A program made the position numbers and the translations under genes. A DNA stretch of 64,000 nt from CAYWMQ01 sp964459635 (lineage in GTDB: Bacteria; Patescibacteriota; Minisyncoccia; Phycocordibacterales; UBA12088), in the NCBI GenBank assembly GCA_964459635.1, contig CAYWMQ010000001.1, positions 1-64,000 of the forward strand, written 5' to 3'. This document shows, piece after piece, positions 22,687 to 32,815 of this stretch. Each line of letters begins with the position of its first letter. Positions within the stretch are counted from its first letter, which is position 1. The notes under the pieces were generated by a model. The model saw nothing but the letters and a program-made list of their open reading frames with translations. It had not been told where the DNA came from and did not search any database.

Positions 22687-25600
22687 GTATGCGCGAATGG
22701 TGGAGCGGCTATGATGTTTTCGGGCACGTAAAGCGTGTGTACTTTCTCGTGCGCGGCGTTTTCAACCGATGTGCTCAGGCTCTGCGCGCGCGCATAAGTG
22801 CTGTGGGCGCAGCCACTATAGGCAGCACGCTCGTGCTTGTGGGCATTTTCATTTTTGCGTGGCCGCAGCTTGCGCCCTTCCTTGGCTTAGGTGAAGCGCA
22901 AGCGGCGACGTATCGCTTCCAGACAGGGTACTACATGGGTGACGGCGGCTCGAAAGCTATCACGGGGCTTGGCTTCACGCCGGACTTGGTCATCATTAAA
23001 GCGGACACTGCTGCGGGCACCGGCGCCATCATGAAAACGAGCGTTATGCCACAGAACTCCGTGGCGTACCTCGGTGTCGCCACTGCAGACGATGTGACGG
23101 GGCAGATCCAACTTACGTCGGACGGCTTCGTGGTGACGGGCGCGCTCACAAACACCGCCGGCGCCCGGCATGTGTACATGGCGTTCGGTGGCTCAGATTG
23201 CGGCGCCGGTGGCCAGTTTTGCGTCGGTGCATTTACGGGTGATGGTAATGCGAGCCAAGTGGTATCAACGGGTTTTTCTCCGGATCTGGTCTTGGCGAAA
23301 CCAACAACGGCCGTACTTGCCTCTTGGCGCTCAAGCAGCATGGCAGACAATGTAGGTCAGTACTTCGCTGCGGCAGCGGAAGACAACACCGGTACGCTCT
23401 TTACGACGCTTGACGGTAATGGCTTTTCGGTTGGTAGTGGCAATAACACACCTGCCACCACCTACCATTTTGTTGCGTTTAGAGAAGCGAGCGGTTCAAT
23501 CGACGTTGGTACTTACACAGGAGACGGGCTGGACAATCGTGCGCTTACCGGTGTTGGCTTCGCGCCAAATTTTGTCTTTTCGAAGCAAACAGGTGCGTCG
23601 AGCACGATCTTTAACGTAAGCGAGACCTACGGCGATTACTCGGGCTTTTTCATTGACGCAGCGAACGCGGCTGATGCGATTCAGTCGCTCGACAGTGACG
23701 GTTTTTCCCTCGGTACGAGCGTCACAGCAAATGCCTCAGGTGTGCCGTACCATTACGTCGCGTTTGGCGGCGCTATTGCACACACTGCGAGCGGCACATT
23801 TAAGGCTACGTCAGGCACATACACAGGGAATGGTACCGGGCAAACCATTGTGGATCTTGCGTTTGAGCCTGACCTGGTGGTGATAGCCGCGAGCGGTACG
23901 CAGTATGCCGTGTTTAGGACGCGCGATATGGGTAATGATTCGACCGCGTTTCTTGCGAACGCGGCGGCTAACTTTGCAGGCGGCATTACGACCTTAGGTA
24001 CAAACAGTTTTACTCTCGGTAACAGTGCCACCGTGAACGCCGCCGGGGTCGAGTATGTCTGGACCGCCTACGGCAATGCATGGGATCCGGAGACACACAC
24101 AGGCGCAGCGGACTTCACGGTGGGCATGTACTATGGCAACGGTCTTGATAACAGGGACATCACTCGACTGCCGTTTGCTCCGGACTTTGTCGCAGTGAAA
24201 AGGAGCGGCGCTACCCAAGGTGTGTGGCGTTCGAGCGAGCACAGCGGCGACTTGTCCAGCTTCTTCCATGGCGCTGCGGAGGCGGCAAACAATATCCAAG
24301 CGCTCACATCCGATGGCTTTGAGGTGGGTACTGCGGCAAACGTAAACACCGCCGCCAATCTCTACCCGTTTTTTGCGTTTGCTACGAGCTCGTCTTTTGC
24401 GGTCGGGACATACAGCGGTACGGGTGTGGCGCAGACCGTTGCGACACCTCTGGCGCCGGCACATGTGTGGGTGAAGCAGACGGGAGCTGTAGCAGGCGTG
24501 CTTAAGACAGCGAGCACTACCGGCTCGACTTCTCTCTCCTTTGCTAACACCGCGCCGCAACAAGACGGCATTGAACAGCTTACCGGCAGCGGCTTTCTCG
24601 TAGGGGCAAGCACCACGGTGAACGCGGTTGGCGTCAACAACTATCGGTACGCTGCGTGGCGCGATACCGACGTGCGCGGTACCTCTACCTATCGCATGCA
24701 GACGGGGTATTTCGTGGGAAACGGAGGCAGTAAGGATATCACGGGCCTCGGCTTTACGCCGGACTTGGTCATTGTGAAAGCTGACACAAACGCCGGTACG
24801 GGAGCCACGTGGAAGTCAAGCGCAATGCCGCAGCAGGTCACCGCACACTTGGGAAGTGCGACGGCGGACAACACGGCGGGTCAGATCACCCTCATTGAGG
24901 GCGGTTTTCGGGTAGCAGGCGCAAATACGAGTGCCGCTAATACCAGGTATACATATGTCGCCGTGGGCGGCAGCGACTGCTCTGCAAGCGGCACCTTCTG
25001 TGTGGGCAGGTTTACCGGCACAGGGGCGGCGACGCTTTCACTCACGACAGGCTTCTCGCCCGAACTCGTGTGGGTGAAACGCTCCACGGCGGTACTGCCC
25101 TCTTGGCGCTCGAGCACGATGGCGGTCAATGTGGCAAACTTTTTCAGCGCAACGGCGGAAGACGCAACCGGGGCCTACTTCACTACGCTCGACGGCAGCG
25201 GCTTTACGGTTGGCACCACAAACAATGCAAGTGGAGGCTCGTATTACTTTGTGGCGTTTTCGGAAGCCGCAGGTGCTGTCGACGTGGGTACGTACACCGG
25301 CAACTTGACCGTGGACAGATCAATAGCAGGTGTAGGCTTTTCTCCCGACTGGGTATTTACCAAACAAACAGGTGCATCGGCCGCTGTCTACAACCAGCGT
25401 GAGTCATATGGTGACCACTCAAGCTATTTCGCGGACACCGCCAACCTCACGGACGCTATACAGGTACTGGAGGCAGACGGCTTCCAGGTGGGTGGTAACA
25501 GCACAGCACATGCAAACGGAGTGGTGTACCACTACGCCGCACTCGGCGGCGCACTTGCACACGCGGCGAGTGGGACGTTCACCACCCTTTCGGGGTCGTA

Positions 25601-28600
25601 CGTGGGCACCGGCGATGCCGGCCAAGTCACGGGACTGGGTTTTGCGCCCGACCTTGTCATCATCAAAGGTGACGTTGCTCAGTCCGGTGTGTTTGCGTCG
25701 AAGCTCATGGCGGGAGACTCTACGGCGTACCTCGATCAGGCCACCGCTAACTTTGCGGGCGGTATCACCGCACTCGGGACGGACGGTTTTTCGATCGGGA
25801 CAAACGCGAGCGTGAACAGTGATGGGGTAACGTACTACTGGACAGCGTACGGCAACGCCTGGAACCCGGAGACGCACCGCGGCGCTGCGGATTTTGCGCT
25901 CGGCGCACACTATGGCAACGGCATTGATGGGCGCGATGTCACTCGGATACCGTTCAGCCCGGATCTCGTGGCATTGAAGCGCAACGGTGTAACGGGCGGA
26001 ACGTGGCGTACGAGTGCACATGCCGGAGACGCGTCGAGCTTTTTTGCGGCCACCGCAGAGGGGGCAAACCGTGTGCAGGCATTGAACGCAGACGGATTTG
26101 AGGTTGGTACAAATGCGGAGGCAAACCTTGCAAACAACATCTACTGGTCGTTTGCGTTTGCCGAATCAGCCACGTTTGCGGTGGGGACCTACAGTGGTAC
26201 AGGTGTAAGCCAGACCATTACTGTGGGCTTTCAGCCCTACCACCTTTGGGTAAAGCATACCGGTGCCACACGCGGAGTTTCGCGTCCGTACGCCCTTGCG
26301 GGGGACGGTGCCTTGCCGTTCATTAGTGCCGGACTCGTGAGCGGCGCGATCTCGGCCTTTGCACCGACGGGTTTTGCCGTTGATGCCGCGGTGGAAACAA
26401 ACACGAGTGGCGCGAACAACTACCGCTTTGCTGCTTGGAAGAAGAACGAGCTTGAGCAGACGCACTATCATTGGCGCTATGACGATGGCGACGAGGACGG
26501 CGCAAGCTCCGCGACGGGTGGGGCGGAAGATACGGCCCTGTCGGATGTGCGCGAGGGCTTGCCGTACCGTCTGCGTATCGGTCTTGCCAATATCGCGAGC
26601 GTTGCCGCCAGCTCCACAGGCTTTCGTATTGAGTTTGCTGAAAAAGGAGCAACCTGCGCAGCGGCTACGGGGTGGGCTCGCGTAGGTGATGCCGGTGGCG
26701 CATGGGACCTGTATGACTCACCCAACCTCACCCAAGGTGCGAACACCACCAACATACCGCTGTCCTCGGGCGGCGTGAGCGATGAAAACGACGACTTCAT
26801 GTCACCGAATGGCGGCATTGCAGACACGGGTGATGAGACGCCTGCCTATGTGCTCGCGGCGTCCGAATTTGCGGAGCTTGAGTATGCCCTCACACCCACC
26901 GTGTACGCGACAAGTGCCGTAACGTACTGTTTCCGTGTGACGGCGCAAGGTACCCCGCTCTCTATGTACTTGCAGTACGCTGAAGCGACATTCCGCACAC
27001 ATGTCACCGCCACCACGCTCGGGACACAGGTGAGTGAGGTCATCGTGCCATCAAGCTCAGCATACCTGGGTGGGGCATTTGTGCTCACCGATGCGACCAC
27101 CGACAGTACGCACTCCATTACGGACATTGAAGTGACCGAAAGCGGCACCGTGGACGCTGCGGCCCACCTCGACAATATCAAGCTCTTTTATGAGTACGAC
27201 ACGAGCGCTCCATACGACTGCGCGAGCGAGTCGTACGGAGGCAGTGAAGCACAGTACGGTCTTACTGATAGTGACGGCTTTAGCGGCCAAAACGGCACCT
27301 CGGCATTTGCCGGGTCTGTCTCCGCAAGTAGTACTCAAGCGGTGTGTTTGTACCCGGTGTTGGATGTTGTTGCGGGTGCGCTCTCCGGGCAAACAGTTGA
27401 GCTCTCGCTCGCGAGCGCAAGCGCCGTTACGGTGGCGGGCGGAGAAGTGCCGCGCTTTGCCGAGACGCCTCTGCACCTTTCGGGCGACACGACACTTGTA
27501 AGCCCGCTCCTTACGGCTACTCACTACCACTGGCGTTCAGACGATGGCTCGGAAGCGACAGCGGGGTCCGCCACAGGTGGCATAGAAGATACGCCACTGC
27601 TCAACCTTACGAAAGGTGCGGGTCGGCGGCTTCGTATAGGTGTGTCAAATGAAGGGCTTGCAACATCGAGCGCAACGTCGTTCCGCGTCGAGTATGCGGA
27701 ACGCAGCGGTACCTGCAGTGCGACCACAAACGGCTGGACCGATGTCGGTGCTGTTGGTGGCGCATGGGATATGTATGACAGTGCCAATCTCACCGAAGGC
27801 GCCGATACCACCAACATAGCGCTCGCAAGCGGCGGCGTGACGGATGAGAACACTACGTTCCTCACCGCAAACGGCGGCGTTCGAGATACCACATCACAAA
27901 CGGGGGCGCTTTCGCTCGGGCCCGCCGAACATACCGAGCTTGAGTACTCGCTCGTGGCACTCGCCGGTGCGTCCGATGGTACGAGTTACTGTTTCCGCGT
28001 GACGGATGCGGGAACTCCGCTTCCGGCTGCAGCGGCGCATCCCGAGGTATTGGTTGCTGCCGACGTGCTGGTATCGAGTTTGGGCACGCATGTAACCGCG
28101 GTGCGGGCCGGCGCAAGCGATACGTACATCGCGGGTCCATGGGTGGTGACCGATCAAGGTGGTGGCCGCAACGTGACCGGTGTGCTTCTCAGCGAAACGG
28201 GCTCCGTAGATGGTGCGAACAATCTTGCGAATATTCGTCTTTACTACGATCTTGATACTTCGGCGCCGTACACCTGTGCGAGCGAATCCTATGCGGCCGG
28301 TGATAGCCAGTTTGGTGCCACCTCCACTGCGTTCAGTGCCGCAAACGGTACCACGAGCTTCAGTGGCTCGGTGGGCATTTCCGGGACGGCGACATTGTGT
28401 CTCTATGCAGTGCTTGATGTGCGTAGTACTGCAGAGAACGGAGAAACCATCACGCTCAGCATTGCGAACCCAAGCACCGACGTGGCCGTGTCTTCGGGTA
28501 CCGTCAATCCGAACGACCGCGTGGCACCTTCCGGCACTACAACCATAGAGCGACAGACGGTGACCCAAGAGCATTACCACTTCAGGCGTGATGATGGCGG

Positions 28601-31600
28601 AGAGGCGGCGGCAAGTTCTGCGACGGGCGGAAGTGAAGATACTCCTCGTACCGGCATGCAGCCCGGCGTGGTGGAACGACTGCGTATAGCACTTGCAAAC
28701 CAAGGCGGTACCACAACGCTTGCGTCCACGTATCGGCTTGAGTACGCGGAGAAGGTGGCCACGTGTGCTGCGGTAGGCGCGTGGCAGACGGTGGGGAGCC
28801 CCGGTGCGGTATGGAGTCTTGCTGTGTCGGAGGAGCTTACCGACGGGAGTGACACCACGAACATCGCGGTTGCGACCGGCGGTGTGACCGACGAGCAAAG
28901 TACGTTCTTATCGTCAAATAATGGCGTGCATAACGGCCGGGCTACAAGTGGCGCGCTCGTACTCGACAGCGATGAGTTTGTGGAGTACGAGTACGTGCTT
29001 GAGCCCAACGTGGAAGCGGCAGCGGGTGCCTCGTACTGCTTCCGTGTCGCGCTCGCCTCGGGTGCCGCACTCGACGCGTACGATACGTACCCCGAAGCAA
29101 CCCTCGCTGCGGAGCGCGACTTTTTCGTGCAGCGCGGCGTTGTTGATATTGCAAACGGCACATCGACCGTTTCGCTTGTGGCGGGCACACACTACACTGC
29201 GCCGCGCGCAAGTACGTCTGCCTTTATACGCATCACGAACGCCATGTATACCGGGGCGGGTGCGACCGCAGGCGGCGGCAACCAAAACGCGAACAGCGTC
29301 ACGACCAGTATTCTGAACCCGAGCGACATACTGACCGGTGTCACCTTCCGACGTGCCGGCGCGGTCAACTCCACGCGCATCTACTGGGAGCTTGTGGAGT
29401 ACGTAGGGCCTCCCGGCGGGGACAACGAATTCATAGTGCGCGCACAGGAGCGCGTAGCGTACGGAGCGGCGGACACAAGCGTGTCGCGCAGCGGCGTACC
29501 CGGCGTGGCCGACGATGGCCAGGTCGCCGTATTCATCACCGGCCAAGAAAATCCGGCAGGTACCCTCACCGACTACCATGCAGGCATCTCCACGGCAGCG
29601 TGGACCGGTGCGTCGGACACTGCCACGTTCACCCGTGGCGCAGCAAACGGGTACGCAGCGGCTCTTTCCTTCGCAGTGATTGAGTGGACTGGCGCAAACT
29701 GGCGTGTGCAACGTGTTGAGCATACGCATGGGGTGGCGGGAGCGAATGAGACTGAAGTCATAGTGCCTGTTAATGATACATCGCGCGCGTTCTTGCATAC
29801 GCAAAAAAGGGTAGGGGTGGGGCAAGTTGACGAGTTTGGCCACCAGGTGTGGCTCTCGGGAGTGGGCGATGTCACCTTTTCCATACCCGCCACGGCCGCA
29901 AGTCCGGGCACGCATGTGTCTGTCGCATGGGTCATAGAGAACACACAGACAAATGGGTCCCCGATGGTGGTGACACGGTCGAATGGCACGCAAGCGGCGG
30001 GCGGCGCTGAGCCTTCAACGTACCCTCTCTCCATAGGTACGACCATTTCCGCTACCAACAACGCATCCATCTTTATGAACGTGTGGGGTTTGGGCGACAC
30101 AACGAACCATCCTCGCGCTATTATGGGCGCGGGCATTACCGGTACCGCATTTTATGAACTTTGGATATCGGATACGGGATCCGGCCGGACGTACCGTACG
30201 GAAGTGGTGGACTGGCCGACAGCGGAGCTTTCTTTTGAGCAGTACTATTACCGCTGGTATGAAGACAACGACGCCCTTGACCCCACCGATGCATGGCCGA
30301 GTACGAGCGGTGTGTTGGGGGAAAACACCGCCATCACACTTATGGATGAGCCACCCACCGCGGGGGATGTGCTGCGTTTGCGTACGACGGTGCGCGTGCA
30401 TGGTGCGAGCCTCTCACGGGAGCTGCGCCGCTTTAAGCTACAGTACGCCGCACGCACCACGACGTGTGGTGCTGTTGCGAGTTGGTACGACATAGGGGAC
30501 AGTGCATCCACGACGTCTCTTTGGCGCGGGTATAATGCATCGCCTGCGGACGGCACCGCTCTTTCGACCGACCCCCCGACAGTGGGCGACCTTAACCTCT
30601 CCGTGTCCATCTCGGGCCGTGCCGGCACGTACGAAGAGTCAAATCCGACCGCCATAAACCCGTACAAAGCATCGATAGGTGAAACCATAGAGTACGACTG
30701 GGTGCTTGAGCCGAACAATGCGCCCGACAAGACGACCTACTGCTTCCGCATGGTCGAGGAAGATGGGACGGAATATCTGGAGTATACGCACTACCCCACG
30801 CTTACGACCGCAGGCTTTGAAGTAGCCCAGCACGCATGGCGTTGGTATGATGACGCGGATGTTGTCACTCCGCTCGTACCACTGGCAGCTACCAACACAG
30901 CGCCCTCGAATGTTGCGCTTGATAACGTGTTCAAATTGCGCGTGCTGCTCAGTGAAGTGGCGGGAAAAGCCGGCACGGGCGTGAAGTACAAACTGCAGTA
31001 CTCCGAGTACCCTGATTTCAGCGTGGTCGCCGATGTCGCATCGGCGGACGCCTGTGCGCCCGGTTCGCGTTTCTGCTACACGGACGGGGGCGGCGCAGAT
31101 ACGGCACAGATACAGGCCGCAGTGCTCTTTGGTGCGGACAGCTGTTCAGGTGGCGAGGGGCAGGGGTGTGGTACTCACAACGAGCTTCCGTATACCCCGG
31201 ACATCGTGGGAGAAACGGGCACTACCAGTGTCACAGCTGCAGGCATGGTCGTGACACTCGCACATACCTATGACGACCCGGTGTTTATTGTCGAGTCTGT
31301 AACGGGTGACCCGAGCGGTGGGGCTGCAAACCGCCCCGCAGCGGCGTTCCTTACCGCTACGTCCACCTCAAGCTTCACGGTACGTGTGGGCGAGCCGGAC
31401 GATGAGCCCGATACGCATGGTGCCGAGACGGTGGCGTACCTTGTGATGGAGCGCGGTGCGTACCAGCTACCCGCCGGCCCGCGCGTGGACGCGAACAGCA
31501 CCACGACCTCCGCGTACCGCGGGAGCGTCGTCGGCGGCAGTGCGGGCACGTGCACGTTCGTGCAAGCATTTGATTCCGCCCCTGTGCTTGTTGCGGCACT

Positions 31601-32756
31601 GCAGAGCAACAACAACACAGGGTCGCCCGACTTTCTCACCGCCAGTGTTGAAAGTGTTGCCGCGGCGTCATTCGGCTGCGCGATCGATGTGGCCGATGGG
31701 GTGGCGGTCGCGCCTTCGCTCCCCGAGACCATTGGCTGGGTCGCCTTCTCAAGTGGCACCTTTAAGAGCAATGGTGTTCGTGTGGATGCAACCTCCACCA
31801 ATGCAAGTATTACCGGATGGACGGACACGCCGTGGTATGAGTATGTCTGGCCGTACGGCACATGGACCAGCGCGCCGGGGCTGCTCGCAAGCAGGCAGAC
31901 GCGCAACGGCTCCGATGGCGGTTGGGTGCGTTACGGGGCTTTGACAAGCCAAGGTGTGCGGCTCGCCGTGGATGAAGCGGATGGCGGCAACAGGTCGCAC
32001 ATCGCTGAAAGCGTGGGCATGCTCGGCTTTTCCCGGAGCGGCACGCTTTACAGGGCCACTACGTCCGCGAGTACGTTCGAGGCGTATGCGAACAAGGAGT
32101 TTGAGTTTACGCTGCGTCACCACGATGCGCGGCCCGGCCGGACCTACTACTTCCGACTCTATGACGTGGCAGCCGACAGTCCTGTTACCGCAAGTACGAC
32201 CCAGGAGGGGTACCCCTCACTTCTAACCGAGAGCGGCACACTTTCATTTTCGGTGTTCGGCGTGGCTTCCGGTGTGTCTACCGAGGGTGTGACGACAGAT
32301 ATCACCACCACTCCTCTTTCCGTACCGTTCGGGTCGCTGCCGCTTGGTACACCGAAGACTGCAGCCCAACGGCTCGTGGTGAGTACAAATGCCGGGCAGG
32401 GGTACCAGGTGCTCGCGTTCGAGGTTGGCGCGTTTGAGGCCGGCGTTGGTGCGAGTATTGCGGATGTGACGGGCACCAACGAGGTCCCGCTCGCGTGGAG
32501 TACCGCGTGCGATGTGGGTACATCAAGCTGCTACGGCTACCACACCGGCGACGATACACTGTCCGGCGGCTCGCTTCGCTTCTTGCCTGACGACACATAC
32601 GCCGCCCTTACCAACAGCCCGAAGGAGGTGGCATGGAGCAGTATACCCGTCACGGCGGAGAGTACAGACATTATATATAGAGTGCGTGCGGGGGCGGGCC
32701 AAGAGGCTGGTCACTACGAAAGCAAGATCTCGTACGTGGTCGTGCCGGTGTTTTAG
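22683..32756 (+). CDS. giant secreted repeat protein (3357 aa)
   Basis: It has a long signal peptide (hydrophobic core about 41-62, likely cleavage after AQA at 72-74). Residues 77-1260 are two tandem superunits of 593 and 591 aa, each made of six modules of about 95 aa with the pattern VGTYTGxG...GFxPDLVxxK...DGFxVG...YxxxAFG. From 26463 there are three modules of about 350 aa beginning HYHWR/HYHFR-x-DDG and containing YCFRV, then two related YRWYEDND and WRWYDDAD modules and a C-terminal Ser/Thr-rich beta region. No LPXTG, S-layer or C-terminal membrane anchor is visible. Start codon overlap with the upstream gene indicates coupling. The role is probably surface layer or adhesin; no enzyme motif was seen. 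Confidence 0.82.
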   Translation: MSMREWWSGYDVFGHVKRVYFLVRGVFNRCAQALRARISAVGAATIGSTLVLVGIFIFAWPQLAPFLGLGEAQAATYRFQTGYYMGDGGSKAITGLGFTPDLVIIKADTAAGTGAIMKTSVMPQNSVAYLGVATADDVTGQIQLTSDGFVVTGALTNTAGARHVYMAFGGSDCGAGGQFCVGAFTGDGNASQVVSTGFSPDLVLAKPTTAVLASWRSSSMADNVGQYFAAAAEDNTGTLFTTLDGNGFSVGSGNNTPATTYHFVAFREASGSIDVGTYTGDGLDNRALTGVGFAPNFVFSKQTGASSTIFNVSETYGDYSGFFIDAANAADAIQSLDSDGFSLGTSVTANASGVPYHYVAFGGAIAHTASGTFKATSGTYTGNGTGQTIVDLAFEPDLVVIAASGTQYAVFRTRDMGNDSTAFLANAAANFAGGITTLGTNSFTLGNSATVNAAGVEYVWTAYGNAWDPETHTGAADFTVGMYYGNGLDNRDITRLPFAPDFVAVKRSGATQGVWRSSEHSGDLSSFFHGAAEAANNIQALTSDGFEVGTAANVNTAANLYPFFAFATSSSFAVGTYSGTGVAQTVATPLAPAHVWVKQTGAVAGVLKTASTTGSTSLSFANTAPQQDGIEQLTGSGFLVGASTTVNAVGVNNYRYAAWRDTDVRGTSTYRMQTGYFVGNGGSKDITGLGFTPDLVIVKADTNAGTGATWKSSAMPQQVTAHLGSATADNTAGQITLIEGGFRVAGANTSAANTRYTYVAVGGSDCSASGTFCVGRFTGTGAATLSLTTGFSPELVWVKRSTAVLPSWRSSTMAVNVANFFSATAEDATGAYFTTLDGSGFTVGTTNNASGGSYYFVAFSEAAGAVDVGTYTGNLTVDRSIAGVGFSPDWVFTKQTGASAAVYNQRESYGDHSSYFADTANLTDAIQVLEADGFQVGGNSTAHANGVVYHYAALGGALAHAASGTFTTLSGSYVGTGDAGQVTGLGFAPDLVIIKGDVAQSGVFASKLMAGDSTAYLDQATANFAGGITALGTDGFSIGTNASVNSDGVTYYWTAYGNAWNPETHRGAADFALGAHYGNGIDGRDVTRIPFSPDLVALKRNGVTGGTWRTSAHAGDASSFFAATAEGANRVQALNADGFEVGTNAEANLANNIYWSFAFAESATFAVGTYSGTGVSQTITVGFQPYHLWVKHTGATRGVSRPYALAGDGALPFISAGLVSGAISAFAPTGFAVDAAVETNTSGANNYRFAAWKKNELEQTHYHWRYDDGDEDGASSATGGAEDTALSDVREGLPYRLRIGLANIASVAASSTGFRIEFAEKGATCAAATGWARVGDAGGAWDLYDSPNLTQGANTTNIPLSSGGVSDENDDFMSPNGGIADTGDETPAYVLAASEFAELEYALTPTVYATSAVTYCFRVTAQGTPLSMYLQYAEATFRTHVTATTLGTQVSEVIVPSSSAYLGGAFVLTDATTDSTHSITDIEVTESGTVDAAAHLDNIKLFYEYDTSAPYDCASESYGGSEAQYGLTDSDGFSGQNGTSAFAGSVSASSTQAVCLYPVLDVVAGALSGQTVELSLASASAVTVAGGEVPRFAETPLHLSGDTTLVSPLLTATHYHWRSDDGSEATAGSATGGIEDTPLLNLTKGAGRRLRIGVSNEGLATSSATSFRVEYAERSGTCSATTNGWTDVGAVGGAWDMYDSANLTEGADTTNIALASGGVTDENTTFLTANGGVRDTTSQTGALSLGPAEHTELEYSLVALAGASDGTSYCFRVTDAGTPLPAAAAHPEVLVAADVLVSSLGTHVTAVRAGASDTYIAGPWVVTDQGGGRNVTGVLLSETGSVDGANNLANIRLYYDLDTSAPYTCASESYAAGDSQFGATSTAFSAANGTTSFSGSVGISGTATLCLYAVLDVRSTAENGETITLSIANPSTDVAVSSGTVNPNDRVAPSGTTTIERQTVTQEHYHFRRDDGGEAAASSATGGSEDTPRTGMQPGVVERLRIALANQGGTTTLASTYRLEYAEKVATCAAVGAWQTVGSPGAVWSLAVSEELTDGSDTTNIAVATGGVTDEQSTFLSSNNGVHNGRATSGALVLDSDEFVEYEYVLEPNVEAAAGASYCFRVALASGAALDAYDTYPEATLAAERDFFVQRGVVDIANGTSTVSLVAGTHYTAPRASTSAFIRITNAMYTGAGATAGGGNQNANSVTTSILNPSDILTGVTFRRAGAVNSTRIYWELVEYVGPPGGDNEFIVRAQERVAYGAADTSVSRSGVPGVADDGQVAVFITGQENPAGTLTDYHAGISTAAWTGASDTATFTRGAANGYAAALSFAVIEWTGANWRVQRVEHTHGVAGANETEVIVPVNDTSRAFLHTQKRVGVGQVDEFGHQVWLSGVGDVTFSIPATAASPGTHVSVAWVIENTQTNGSPMVVTRSNGTQAAGGAEPSTYPLSIGTTISATNNASIFMNVWGLGDTTNHPRAIMGAGITGTAFYELWISDTGSGRTYRTEVVDWPTAELSFEQYYYRWYEDNDALDPTDAWPSTSGVLGENTAITLMDEPPTAGDVLRLRTTVRVHGASLSRELRRFKLQYAARTTTCGAVASWYDIGDSASTTSLWRGYNASPADGTALSTDPPTVGDLNLSVSISGRAGTYEESNPTAINPYKASIGETIEYDWVLEPNNAPDKTTYCFRMVEEDGTEYLEYTHYPTLTTAGFEVAQHAWRWYDDADVVTPLVPLAATNTAPSNVALDNVFKLRVLLSEVAGKAGTGVKYKLQYSEYPDFSVVADVASADACAPGSRFCYTDGGGADTAQIQAAVLFGADSCSGGEGQGCGTHNELPYTPDIVGETGTTSVTAAGMVVTLAHTYDDPVFIVESVTGDPSGGAANRPAAAFLTATSTSSFTVRVGEPDDEPDTHGAETVAYLVMERGAYQLPAGPRVDANSTTTSAYRGSVVGGSAGTCTFVQAFDSAPVLVAALQSNNNTGSPDFLTASVESVAAASFGCAIDVADGVAVAPSLPETIGWVAFSSGTFKSNGVRVDATSTNASITGWTDTPWYEYVWPYGTWTSAPGLLASRQTRNGSDGGWVRYGALTSQGVRLAVDEADGGNRSHIAESVGMLGFSRSGTLYRATTSASTFEAYANKEFEFTLRHHDARPGRTYYFRLYDVAADSPVTASTTQEGYPSLLTESGTLSFSVFGVASGVSTEGVTTDITTTPLSVPFGSLPLGTPKTAAQRLVVSTNAGQGYQVLAFEVGAFEAGVGASIADVTGTNEVPLAWSTACDVGTSSCYGYHTGDDTLSGGSLRFLPDDTYAALTNSPKEVAWSSIPVTAESTDIIYRVRAGAGQEAGHYESKISYVVVPVF
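22911..26462 (+). repeat. tandem duplication of a 1.78-kb coding superunit
   Basis: Unit 1 starts at 22911 (YRFQTGYYMGDGG) and unit 2 at 24690 (YRMQTGYFVGNGG), a period of 1779 nt. Each contains six homologous ~95-aa modules in the same order. DNA identity is partial, so the duplication is not recent. Confidence 0.8.
26463..30240 (+). repeat. HYHWR-type module repeats
   Basis: Modules begin at 26463, 27522 and 28572 (spacing 1059 and 1050 nt). Each opens H-Y-H-[WF]-R, then a DDG-x-E segment and SATGG-x-EDT. A related YYYRWYEDND module starts near 30240, and a further one starts near 58005 in the second giant gene. Confidence 0.75.
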
Positions 32757-32790
32757 GGTGTGTATGAGTGCGCGTACACACGTGGCACAG

Positions 32791-32799
32791 TGGTATACT
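32791..32799 (+). promoter_or_regulatory. extended -10 promoter of the 32816 gene
   Basis: TGG-TATACT at 32791-32799 with no recognisable -35. The start codon is 17 nt downstream, giving a very short leader. Confidence 0.5.
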
Positions 32800-32815
32800 T
32801 GAGGTGCATCTTGCT

